Made by a program: the position numbers and the translations under genes. Positions 1-10,208 of a DNA stretch of 27,136 bases are shown piece by piece. How positions within the stretch are numbered: position 1 is the first letter of the stretch; the number at the start of each line of letters is the position of its first letter. Source of the stretch: Globomyces pollinis-pini (Eukaryota; Chytridiomycota; Chytridiomycetes; Rhizophydiales; Globomycetaceae); contig MU621321.1 in the NCBI GenBank assembly GCA_025399215.1, forward strand, positions 1-27,136. The letters are read 5' to 3'. Under the pieces are notes generated by a model. The model saw nothing but the letters and a program-made list of their open reading frames with translations, was not told the DNA's origin and searched no databases.

Positions 1-3000
1 ATGATTGATAGGAATTCAACCACAGAAACGAAAAAGAAATCCGGAGGAGGATCAGCCTTGAAACGATTAAAACAAACGCTTTCCAAATCAGGCATCTACA
101 CTCAATTAAATAAAGTTTCCAAAAATTCAAATCAAAAAAAAATTCAAAAATCAATTGAAAATCGTTCAAATGCTAAACAATTCTTGAAAAATTTATCAAA
201 ATCAAATCAATCCAATAATCCTTTTGAATTCAAACATACAAATGTTAAACATACCGTCATTGGGTAAGTTTTTTTATTATAGTAATGTGGTTTAGTCGTA
301 AAGTTAAAGGAACGATTGGTAAACCAGGTCAAGTGAGAGCTCAACATCAAAAAATTAGACAAAATACATTATCATTAGAATCAAAAAATAAAAAAAATGA
401 AAATATCATGATGGATCGTCGTATTGGTGAACATGATCCTACATTATCTATTGAAGATAAAATGTTGGAACGATTTATGAAGGAAAAAACGGTTTGATGG
501 GTTGATGTTTGACAATTTAGAAAAATATACGTGCAAATGCAATGTATAATTTAGAAGAGGAAGATGAATTAACACATCTGGGGCAATCCTTATCTGGATT
601 TGATGATGCTGGTTTGGAAGCCGTTCCAAATGATGATGAATCAGGTTTTTACAAATTTTTATTTTAATGGTAGATGGAATGATTGATGCATCTGTGGTCA
701 AGTATACTCATTTTGGTGGGTTTGATGAAGGAAATGATCCTAATGCCAAAAAATCTCGTAATGAAATTATGAAGGAAGTTATTGCAAAGAGTAAAATGTA
801 CAAGGTAAAGTTTTATTAGTATTGCCTTGATGAATGATTTTAAACAACTTTGATTTTAAATGTATATTGATTTTTGTATAGAGAGAACGTCAACAACAAA
901 AAGAATTTGATCAAGAAATGACTGAAAAGCTTGATGAAGATTTAGATGAAATCAGAGGATTATTGGCACCCATGGGAACACCTAAACCAGTCACGGAAGG
1001 AAAAATGGTTGTCTCTGCTGATCGATTAAAACTCATATCGGGTGAAATTACACGACCAACGGAAACACAAGAAAAAGTGGATTTAGATTATGATAAATAT
1101 ATACGTGAAATGGTATATGATCGACGAGCCAAACCTACGGATCGAATTAAATCCGAGGAAGAATTGGCTTTGGAAGCCAAATTGGAATTGGAACAGTTGG
1201 AAGAAGCTAGAATTAAACGTATGAATGGAATTGTGGATGAAGATACTGGAAGGAAACGATCAAAGTTATCCGATCGACCTTCACAAGCTGATGATCTTGG
1301 TACCGAAATTTATAGTACCTATGTTGGAAATGATACTGATGAAGTGGAAGAAAAGGTTATGCCTTTGACTTATAAAGATGGTGTATTGGTTAATAATGAG
1401 ATTTTCATGAAACCAAAGACTGAAGATTCTGAAGATGAAGAAGATGGTGAAGAATCACAAGACGATGAGGATTCAGAAGATGACAGTGAAGAATCCGAAG
1501 ATGAGAGTGATGGAGAATTGGAACAAAATGGTTATGTGGTTGAAGAAATTGAAAATGAATCGGAACATTCCAATTCCCAACAAGATCATTCAGAATCTGA
1601 TGATGGTGACGAAACCTTGGAACCATCATTTGAAGATGATGATCAAAAAGCATTAGAAGAAATGTATGATAGTAAAAGTGAAGATGAAAGTGAACAAGAA
1701 TCAAAACAAACTTCAACAAAACTGAAACGTAAACTAACTGATGATATGAAGATTGCTCAAAATGAAATACCATATACATTCACAGCACCAGAAACTTACC
1801 AAGATCTATTGGAAATTATCCAAAACCATTCCACTGACAATCAAGCCATCATTCTTCAACGAATTCGAATTCTATTCAATCCTAAACTATCAGCCGAAAA
1901 CAAAACCAAAATGAATACAATCTTTACTTTATTATTACAACATTGGATCGAATTGGGAAATCAATCTTCATTAGATATGGAAACTATCAAACTATATGGA
2001 CGACATGTTGATGAATTGGCACATATCTTTCCATCGGTGTTTGCAATCTGGTGTAGGAATAAAGTTGTTGAATTGAGAGATTCACTCAACAAAGGTATTA
2101 TGTCTAGTAAAAAACAATCTGGTAATTTTATTTTTATATTCATTTCTCTAGTGTTTCCTAATCCTGTTGAATTACTTTTATTTAAAATGTTATCAAGGTA
2201 TATTTATATTTTTTTTAATCCTAGTATCTTTTCTACTTCTGATTTACATCATACTGTCATTACACCTGTGATGTTATTATTGGGACAGATCCTAAGTCAA
2301 GCTCCATTACGTTCCTTTCAAGATGTAGTCTCTGGTCTATTTATTTGCAATGTTCTTTATGACGTAAGATATTTTTCATTAAAGAATGATAGTATATTCG
2401 ATTATCTAAACGTCAAGTACCAGAATTGATCAATTATTTATATTTCATCATCATACATACATTGAAATCTGTTTATCCAAAACTATTGTCTAGAGTATTA
2501 CCTACACTACGAACATGTACTGTTGAATTAGATATCCAAGATTTTACTGTTGAATGTCAACCATTAAATTTCAATCAAATATTTGGGAATTCAAAAATCA
2601 TTGGAAATGATAATTTAAGATTAACAATATTAGTTGAATCTATTATTTTAATGATCAAATTATGTAAACTGTATAATGATTCAACCACCATTATTGAAAT
2701 ATTTACACCCATGATGGATATATTGGATTCCATACCGGTTCAATGTACTCCATCCTTGAAGGTATTCTTTTCTAAATCATAACTATTGATAGAATCAAAT
2801 TTCATCTGCTAGAAGAATTATCAATCCATTATTATCAAGTGCGACATTAAAACGGAAACCATTACAGTTACAAAAACGGAAAGCCATACCAATCAAGACC
2901 TTTGCACCTAAATTCCATACCACCTACTCGTTGGATAAGAAATACGATGGCGATCGAGCTCGAGCCGAAGATAGTAAGGCCAAAGCGGAATATCGTAAAG

Positions 3001-3191
3001 AGTTTAAAGGAGCGATACGTGAATTACGAAAAGATGCTGCGTACCTTGGCCGTGAGAAATTGGAACGTACCAAGGAGAAGGATCGACAGTATAAGAAGAA
3101 GATGGATAAGATTAAAGGATCGCTTGCTGAACAGGAAGGTGCTATGCGTGGGTATGAGAAATTGGCAAAGAAGGATAAGAAGAAACGTTGA
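1..3191 (+). CDS. NOP14: Nucleolar protein 14, nine exons
   Basis: NOP14 is a nucleolar component of the SSU processome, needed for 18S rRNA maturation and 40S assembly. I place introns at 264-295, 492-520, 645-673, 805-881, 2122-2151, 2198-2224, 2364-2392 and 2762-2792; joining the exons gives one open frame of 968 residues (human about 860, yeast 810). Family signatures appear in order: an N-terminal SALKRLK segment, NPFEFK, GRKVKGTIGKPGQVRA, DRRIGEHDPTLS, ELTHLGQSL, then THFGG. A long acidic Glu/Asp/Ser stretch (about 1420-1720) follows, then a helical core containing TPVMLLLGQ and VPELINYL. The C-terminus is basic, with KEFKGAIRELRKD, and ends in a lysine-rich tail, as is usual for NOP14. 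The window opens exactly on the ATG, so the promoter is not visible. Introns 2122-2151 and 2198-2224 are multiples of three without stops, so an unspliced reading runs through them. The gene converges on the beta-glucosidase gene 130 bp away. Identity is secure; individual splice sites are inferred. Confidence 0.93.
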
Positions 3192-3320
3192 TCTCTTTTA
3201 TTTTTTCATTGATATATCTATCTTGCTTTATTTTTTGATTTTTTCTATATTGAACTAACCAATTTGAAATTCAATTGAATATTTTTTATAGATTTTTTAG
3301 ATTTTTATTGAAAGGCAATT

Positions 3321-5685
3321 CTAATAGTTAAAGACACCTTTCCAATGAATCTTTCTACTTGACGAACCAATATGAATAGTATATTCACCCTTTGGTACAT
3401 AATAATTTTGAAGTTGGACATCCCAAAGATCCATTTCCTTTGGAGTGATTTCCAAACTCACCAACATACTCGTACCAACCTTGATAAACTTTCTAGTAAA
3501 GTCCTTTAACTGTTTTGGTGGTTGATTGGTATTGATTGGAAATCCAAGATATAATTGTGCAACTTCATGACCATCATACTTTCCAATATTGGAAATATTA
3601 AAGGTGACTGTGACTTTATCTTTTGTTTGAACTAGATTGAATTGTTGGTAAGTAAATGTAGTGTATGATAAACCATAACCAAATTCAAATAATGGTTGAA
3701 TATTTTTAACATCATTGTATCGATAATCAACTAAAATACCTTCAGAATATGGAATTGTCATATCTTTGGTTGTCCAAGCTGAATAAGGTACAAATGGTTT
3801 GTTGATTGTAAATGGTAATCTACCAGACGGATTCACAATACCAAATAGAATATCAGCAATAGCGTTACCGGATTCTTGACCAGGGAATAATGCATGAATC
3901 ACTCCTACTATGTTTGGATTATCAATCCATTCCATATCAACTGCACCAGGTCCATGAATCACTACAATTGTTTTCTTATTGGTGCTAGCTACTTGTTTAA
4001 TCAATTCATCCCCTCCATTCCATAATGCCAATGAGATACGATCCCCTTTGTCAGTATACCCTGGAACATCTAAATAAGTCTCCCCAGAATTGGCAGATAC
4101 AAATACAATGGCTACATCAGCACTTTGGGTAACGGCTTTGATACTATTCATATCTTTATCGGATAAAACAGATGTGACAGTAGATCCAGTAGTTGCAGCT
4201 CTTGATTTGATCCCATCAACAGGTGTAATGATATAAGGAAAGTATGTTGTTCCTGAACCCCAACCTTGTGCAATAGTACCATCACTACATGCACGATCAT
4301 TACAATTTGAAAAATCATTTTGAGTGGATTTCCCAGGACCTGCATCTGTTCCAACCACGGCAATCTTCAAATTATTTTTTAATGGTAATACATCATTAGT
4401 ATTTTTCAATAAAATACTGGATGCAGCACCAACAGCTCGAATATGATTAGCATGATCTTTTTGTACATTAACATTTCCATCTTTGAGTGAAACTTTTGGA
4501 AATCCTTTATCTTGTCCTACCAAATACCATGCTGAAAGAATACGTATGGCCATATCTGTTACTCTTGATTCATCCACTTTCTTTGTGTTTACAGCATCAA
4601 TCAACTTTTGACTCCAAACAAATGTCTTGTCATTAAAATTCACGGTACCAGGCATCATCATATCAGATCCACCTGTAGCTGATGTCACAGTATCTTGTGT
4701 AGCCCACCAATCAGTCATCACAAATCCTTTAAATCCTAACCTTTCTTTTAGAATTTTATTGTTGGAATTCGAATTTTCACAAGATAGAGTTCCATTTAAC
4801 TTGTTATAAGCGCACATCATTGATGCAACTCCAGCATCTATACAAGCTCGAAATGGTTTCAAATAAAATTCATGTAAAGTTTGATCATCAATATTAGCTG
4901 AATGTTCTTGTCGATTGTATTCTTGTTCATTACCAATAAAATGTTTAGCAGTTGCAATAACACCTTGACTTTGAACTCCAATGACTTGTAAACTAGCACT
5001 GACAGCTGCCAAGTATGGATCAGCTCCTTGACCTTCCCAATTTCTTCCTGCATTTGGAGTTCTCATCATATTCATCATGGGTGTTAAAGCAATGTTGACA
5101 CCTTTGCCTTTAAATTCTTGACCCATCAATTCACCATGTTTTAACATGAAATCACGATCAAAAGTCTAGATTTGTTAGTGTATTGTCAATTACTGCTGCT
5201 AAATTGATTGATGCAGGGAAAGCTGATACTCCATTAGCAAAACGCACACCAGTAGGTGCATCTTGCAGACATAATCCATCAAACCCAGGTACCGGGACAG
5301 ATAAAATGTTTCCAACACAAGGTCCACCTTCCCAACCAATACCAGACACCATTTTAACCTTATCACTTAATGATAACTTTGCAACAGCAGACTTTGCCAA
5401 CTCAGATGCTTGTTCCCAAGTTCTAGCATAGGGAAGAGATGTTGGGATGGTAGTTGGAACAACTGTTGGATTACTTGTTGCCGTCAATGTTGTAACCACC
5501 ACACCTATTTATGAGAATTGATCAATGAAAAACAAACCAGCAGTTGTAGTAGTAGGGTTCACTTGAGGTAAACATTGAGAATACCAATCATTGTTCTTTA
5601 CACATGTAGATTCAATACAACAAGTTGGTCCTTGCCAATTCAATCCACCACATTGAGTCCAAACAGTTCCACACGCGAGAGACAT
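3321..5685 (-). CDS. GH3 beta-glucosidase with N-terminal CBM1
   Basis: This glycoside hydrolase family 3 enzyme is expected to release glucose from cellobiose and short beta-glucans. Three exons (5685-5538, 5504-5194, 5165-3321) joined over introns of 33 and 28 nt encode 767 residues. Residues 5-38 are a fungal cellulose-binding module (CBM1) with four of the usual cysteines plus flanking ones, a GPTCC motif and a YSQC end. A Thr/Pro linker follows. The GH3 part has [16 protein letters not shown] and the nucleophile motif VMTDWW (Asp305). The Glu of SGETY (about residue 515) lies where fungal GH3 enzymes carry the acid/base. [16 protein letters not shown] and a C-terminal fibronectin-III-like domain (EVAQLYL) complete it. 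N-terminal CBM1 fusions are known in fungal beta-glucosidases. No hydrophobic signal peptide is visible before CBM1. An in-frame ATG at 5772 would add 29 residues but still gives no signal peptide. I prefer 5685 because an AT-rich leader and a TATA-like box lie just upstream. Confidence 0.9.
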
Positions 5686-5725
5686 TTTAATTTGTAATTG
5701 AAGAATTGTGATGTGATGATACTCC

Positions 5726-5732
5726 TTAAATA
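5726..5732 (-). promoter_or_regulatory. TATA-like element before the beta-glucosidase
   Basis: On the minus strand TATTTAA lies 41 nt before the ATG at 5685, followed by a short C/A-rich leader. This spacing fits a core promoter and supports the downstream ATG, but a 7-bp AT-rich match is weak evidence in AT-rich DNA. Confidence 0.25.
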
Positions 5733-5772
5733 CTAATTCTTCACAGCGGTTCATGTAGAATCGTCTGATCAT

Positions 5773-6379
5773 GGGTCAAGGTTGGTAACACAAACGAGGT
5801 TGAACAATGAATTACAGAACCTTGCAAAATGCAAAATACATTGTTTGATACCATTTACAAATTCATATTAGAATCTAGATTTAAACCCAAGCTGGTACAT
5901 TGACGAATAGGCCTATTAATTCCCTTAAACTGAAAGATTGGTTCAAAATAATAAAATGAATGACCATTGTCTCCTTGTCAGGTGACACGCCCTAAATTGG
6001 AGTTTTGGTTGATCATCAATGAGATGTGTAAAAATTTGGCAGACTGACCAATGACCTGATGATGCTGACTCGATCACCTGAGTATAACTAATTAGATGAC
6101 CCACACGAATTATGCATTAGTGTGCAGTGATCGTAACTTGTGGGTCACTTGATACAATACAAAATCATTTAGCTGAGGAATCGTAAACAAATCAAAGGTT
6201 CTTGGAAACTTGTTGTATGGTCGATTCATGATCTATTCAAACATTTGGCCATATTTTCTGGATTCAAGTACGATCGAACCCATTCACGTTTGGTAGTACT
6301 ATGGTTACAATCATTTAAATTATCAAAACGTTTTAACAACACTTCAAAATATGGTAATGACCGTTTATTCACAACCCAA
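5773..6379. other. Intergenic region with no gene seen
   Basis: This stretch lies upstream of the beta-glucosidase and downstream of PIGS, both on the minus strand. I found no convincing coding frame or RNA gene. A plus-strand open frame at 6245-6436 is low-complexity, matches nothing I recognise and runs into the PIGS 3' end. The one clear structure is the inverted repeat at 6097-6147. The region probably holds the glucosidase promoter and the PIGS 3' untranslated region. Confidence 0.5.
6097..6147. repeat. 9-bp inverted repeat, 33-bp spacer
   Basis: TGACCCACA at 6097-6105 is answered by its exact reverse complement TGTGGGTCA at 6139-6147. It lies about 410 bp upstream of the beta-glucosidase ATG, so paired binding sites for a dimeric regulator are possible. 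A chance occurrence cannot be excluded. Confidence 0.6.
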
Positions 6380-8236
6380 CTATTCTTTCTTTGCCAACTT
6401 TCTTCTTTTAGCCATATATATTTTCACTTCTTTTGAAAGGGCAGATATCATAGGAACAGCAATTGGGATGAAGAAAGGCATGTAGATGGCAAGCATATGT
6501 TCTGCAGGAAAATATAACAGGGCCACCATCGTTGGATCAAAGAACGCCTTTTCAGCTAATACAATTGATTTTCGTGCTAAAATTGATGCTTGATTAAAGT
6601 CACCGTTTAACATTGAATTTGTTGCCTAATATTAAAGCCAATAAAGTTTTACATTTGTTAGAGACATCAATGAAGTATCTACTAGTTCGGTGATATGATC
6701 CAATACAGCCATATTTTCTAAATTTTTTAACATACTGGTGAGAGATGTTAAAGTTGATATTGTATTCAAGACATTTTGTACAGCTCGAGATCTGATCAAC
6801 TTATCAAGCTCCCAATCTGTTACTCCTACTGCACTATTTTCGTGTACTTTGATAGTAAAATCTTTCTATATATTTGGTTACGTTTATAGAATTACCAATA
6901 AGGAATCCTTTGAGTGGAACTTGAGTGGACTTATTCCCAGTAAGCTTCGTAATTGATTGGTGAAGATTTCCATAACAGGATGCAAGTCGTCAATTTTCAA
7001 TTGAGTAACTGGATACCGCTCCTTGAAGTTTTTAACAGAGATACCACCCCATTGAGGTATTAAAAATGAATTTGTAGCCAAAGGATTCCCTATTTGGTAA
7101 GAATCACAAACAAACCATTGGATTGGACAATTTGCAAGGGACTAATATCTGAACTCGGAATGTATAAAATCATATGAATGGGAGGATCGGCCGATACAAC
7201 TGATGCTAAATTCCATTCGGCTGAGTTAATAAAGTGTGTCAGATCTTTTGGAAATAAGGTGAAAACAGCTTTTTGATCTCTGAATGATTTACTGGGTTGA
7301 ACTGATAACGTTGCATAGTTTAATATCTATCCGGTTAAGAGACAGAATTATCATACTTGTGAAGAAACAACAATTGTAGACAAGTTCGCAAATTTATCTA
7401 TCAAAGGTTGAATATAATCTACAAAAAATAAATTTTAAAGATGTATACGATGGATTGCGGGCGCAATATCCCAGCTGACAATTCCATCTCCTGGGTTTCC
7501 AACTGCAAGACTGAATAACAATTGATACTGTGAAGAGTATTTCAATACTCGCATCTTGTCCAATTCAGCCTAGAATATTAATCCTCATGAATAACTTACA
7601 GGTTTACCAGACGTCAAGTCTTTATACTCTTGAATAAATAAACTGGTTAGTGTTGATACGATTTGGGTTGATACATAGTCTAAAACATATAAGATATTAA
7701 ACTGTTACCGGATTTACAGCTAATCAGTGATAACTTTAGCAATCTATTTGCTTGAACATCAATAGAATTCTTTTTGGAATCGCAAATAATTTCTAGTGCA
7801 TAGTTTCCAGGTAATGCTAAAAGTTATCCACAGTTGTTGATTACTAGGTACGTAAACATCATTGGTAGTTTCTACATTAAAAGCTAATCTAACTTTCTGC
7901 TTTGTTGCTTTAAAAATGTCATCTAAACCAGTCTGAACTTGTTTTTGAATGGATTGTAAGTTGTTAGGTTGTTTTTGATACAACCAAATATTGAGCTTGA
8001 ATGAATTATTCCACTATTTTAAAGTTAACAAAATGTATTCTACATCCGTTAGAGAATCAATGGTATCAAATGGCAAGGGTGACCGATATACTTGAATGAA
8101 ATTCAACCAGATAGGAATCATTATTAGGATTCCTACCCAGACGATGATGACCATTTTCAAACGCAAATAATCTATCTGTAAGTTTGTCTGATCAACCTTT
8201 CTCAGGGGAATGTAAATTCTCTAACAAGATACGCAT
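6380..8236 (-). CDS. PIGS: GPI transamidase subunit PIG-S / Gpi17, eleven exons
   Basis: PIG-S is an ER-membrane subunit of the complex that attaches GPI anchors to proteins. Ten introns of 25-30 nt (8172-8196, 8014-8043, 7817-7844, 7680-7708, 7570-7599, 7419-7448, 7327-7356, 7090-7115, 6866-6895, 6626-6652) leave one frame of 523 residues, close to yeast Gpi17 (534) and human PIGS (555). An N-terminal membrane span (about residues 20-38) is followed by QVYRSPLPF, matching the family's YRASLP motif. Further family marks are SWDIAPAI, a hydrophobic strand ending LYIPSSDISPL, NSFLIPQWGGI, and near the C-terminus LYFPAEHMLAIYMPFF followed by a second membrane span and a lysine-rich tail. The topology (two spans flanking a large lumenal domain) is the known one. 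The first exon is the least certain: it relies on a 25-nt intron joining a short leader from the ATG at 8236 to the membrane span. Without it translation could begin at the ATG at 8154. The remaining joins are supported by continuous family similarity. Confidence 0.9.
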
Positions 8237-8378
8237 TTAGTTTGAAAAAGTTTACAAAAAACTAAACAGAACCAATATGAAAATGCCAATATTCAACTAT
8301 ATTATATCATACGTTTAATAAGAAATTCCTTTAAAACTTCATTCAAACAGAATGGTATAATCTGGTGCACTTTCTGTA

Positions 8379-9869
8379 CTACTGACAGTTTACCATAATT
8401 TTAATAGACTTCTTTTGATTATCGGCAATCAATTCACCGCTTGCTACTTTGATGGCAGTGGGGAGATCTTTTAGATCAAATTCATGAGTCACCAATTTCT
8501 TTACCATATCCGCAGTCGTTTGACCTTTGATAGACTCTGAAAGAAATGATAATGCCCTTTCAAAATTTCCACAACGCGAGGATGTCAGTTTGATATTCTT
8601 ATCAACCAGAGTTTGTAACAAGGGAGAATCCCAGGTTCCTTCTTCCTTCTTTGACAGCAATATTGCACCTCTTGCTCTCACAAGTGATCTATCATGAGAT
8701 TCATTTGGTCTAAGAATAAAATCAACTTGTTCAGCGTTAGATGCTATTGCAAGATCAAATCTAGGCAATGGTGCTTTATCAAACTCCTGTGCATTTTCTG
8801 ATATCCATTTATCCGGATTGGCTGGACAGTATAAATGTTTTGAGTCGTCGTATTCGTCCAAAGACAATTGATCGGGACTTGCAATGTAAATGAAATTGTT
8901 GCTTCTTTTCTGTTCCTCTGAAATCCAACCAAATTCTAATGCTTCTCTACTATAAGGCACCAATGCAATTTCATCGACCACCAATTCAGTTAAATGCTTA
9001 ATCCCTAGAACTGGTTGGCCATGAGTGCTCTTCAAATGGACTTCGCGTTTGGCTAATTTTAAAGCAGTCTCTAATCCTTCAGCTTTTCCGGTTGTGTCAA
9101 AAACCACATCAAACGATACACTACCATCTAATTTGACATCCATCAAAGTTAGCACATGATCAGCCCCTAACTGTTTTGCCATCTCTGCATTTGTAAGAGA
9201 CCGAACAATTGTTGAAATATGAAAGTTGAGGTTCTTTTTGGCTCTATATGTAACTAGAGCTGCTAGCAATAGAAGCCCTAATCTACCAGCTCCCAGTACC
9301 GCGACGGTGTCTTGGTTTTTGAATGCCACGTTTTCAACTGCTAACACCGTTGCTGCAAATGGTTCCACCAATACCAACGACTTGATATCAAAATCTTTCT
9401 TTGGGACTCTAATCAAGTTATTTTTAGGTACAATAACATAAGGTGCGAATCCACCTGGCCATTGATTAATACCAAATGTGATCCTTTCCGGACACTGTGT
9501 AGGAATTGATAAACAATATTTGCAACCTCTAGTTTCAAGTAATTTATCATTGTGCGATATATGTGCATCATTGATTTCAACTAGTCCATATTCCAGTTCA
9601 TTGACATCAACCACTACCTCATGACCAGTTATTTGAGGTAACGGGAACGGTAAAAAAACTCTTGCTAAATCTGTAGAACAAATTCCACAACAAATAGTAG
9701 GTAAAATAAAATAAGAGCCATTTAATGTAGAGTGTAATTTCCCATTCCTAAAAATAACGATTTCACTTTCATTGGTGGACTTGAACTGCATTTCTACTTG
9801 ACAGTAAGTATTGTTTGGTTGCAATTCCCAAGTTGTAAATGTCACCTCTTTCATGGATTTAATCATCAT
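8379..9869 (-). CDS. Zinc-type MDR dehydrogenase, long form
   Basis: This is a medium-chain dehydrogenase/reductase of the alcohol, threonine or sorbitol dehydrogenase type, 496 residues without introns. The catalytic zinc region reads CGICSTD (61-67) followed by GHE (82-84). A structural-zinc lobe contains Cys116, Cys119 and Cys126, one short of the usual four. The nucleotide-binding fold has VLGAGRLG (191-198), and the catalytic domain closes with a typical HEFDLKDLPTAI segment. Most family members are 340-380 residues long. The excess here lies in an unusual 30-50-residue N-terminal part and an insertion of roughly 100 residues around 290-400, after the first half of the Rossmann fold. The substrate cannot be predicted. 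The gene is divergent from the PhzF gene across 339 bp, and PIGS follows on the same strand 142 bp downstream. The first ATG is used; Met2 and Met6 are also possible starts. Confidence 0.85.
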   Translation of the reverse strand: MMIKSMKEVTFTTWELQPNNTYCQVEMQFKSTNESEIVIFRNGKLHSTLNGSYFILPTICCGICSTDLARVFLPFPLPQITGHEVVVDVNELEYGLVEINDAHISHNDKLLETRGCKYCLSIPTQCPERITFGINQWPGGFAPYVIVPKNNLIRVPKKDFDIKSLVLVEPFAATVLAVENVAFKNQDTVAVLGAGRLGLLLLAALVTYRAKKNLNFHISTIVRSLTNAEMAKQLGADHVLTLMDVKLDGSVSFDVVFDTTGKAEGLETALKLAKREVHLKSTHGQPVLGIKHLTELVVDEIALVPYSREALEFGWISEEQKRSNNFIYIASPDQLSLDEYDDSKHLYCPANPDKWISENAQEFDKAPLPRFDLAIASNAEQVDFILRPNESHDRSLVRARGAILLSKKEEGTWDSPLLQTLVDKNIKLTSSRCGNFERALSFLSESIKGQTTADMVKKLVTHEFDLKDLPTAIKVASGELIADNQKKSIKIMVNCQ

Positions 9870-10208
9870 TGAAAAAGATTAAAATGAACATCTGACAAAA
9901 CGGTCAAGTTTTATCCTTGGTTAAGAAGTGTAAGCAAATAGTACTCTGTTGGTGTCAATGGTTACCAACTGAATATTACAGCACAAAGTATGAAAGATTC
10001 AACAAATATCGATCCTGACGTTGGTTGGACTCTGTATTTGGTTGTCCATTAAAGCTGACTCAAATCACCTTGAAGTCAATAGAAATCATATTGCCATATT
10101 GCCTTGAACTCAATAGAAATCAAACTGATTTCCCTTCTTCATCAGTGGTCATTAAGGGGAAAAATTAAAACCAAATTCTATAAACTGGAAAAACTAAATC
10201 AAAGAAAA
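9870..10208. promoter_or_regulatory. Divergent intergenic region, dehydrogenase / PhzF
   Basis: Both neighbouring genes start from this 339-bp stretch, so it should contain both promoters. No coding frame stands out: the open frame that extends the PhzF frame upstream to 10104 has no ATG before 10209 and no family similarity. It contains the short direct repeat at 10068-10122. Confidence 0.5.
10068..10122. repeat. Imperfect 21-bp direct repeat, 34-bp period
   Basis: The 21 bases at 10068-10088 recur at 10102-10122 with one mismatch (g to c at the eighth base). The shared core is TCAATAGAAATCA. It looks like a small local tandem duplication in the PhzF leader or promoter. Confidence 0.75.

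Noticed and set aside
805..881. The 77-nt NOP14 intron as host of a C/D-box snoRNA (it contains TGATGA).
   Set aside because: No CTGA D box and no terminal stem were found; a single TGATGA is expected by chance in AT-rich DNA.
1405..1779. Minus-strand 124-codon open frame inside NOP14.
   Set aside because: It is the His/Leu-rich shadow of the acidic GAA/GAT-rich coding strand.
10104..10208. Longer PhzF start at 10104.
   Set aside because: The codon there is TTG, the added residues have no family similarity and the ATG at 10209 fits the usual N-terminus.
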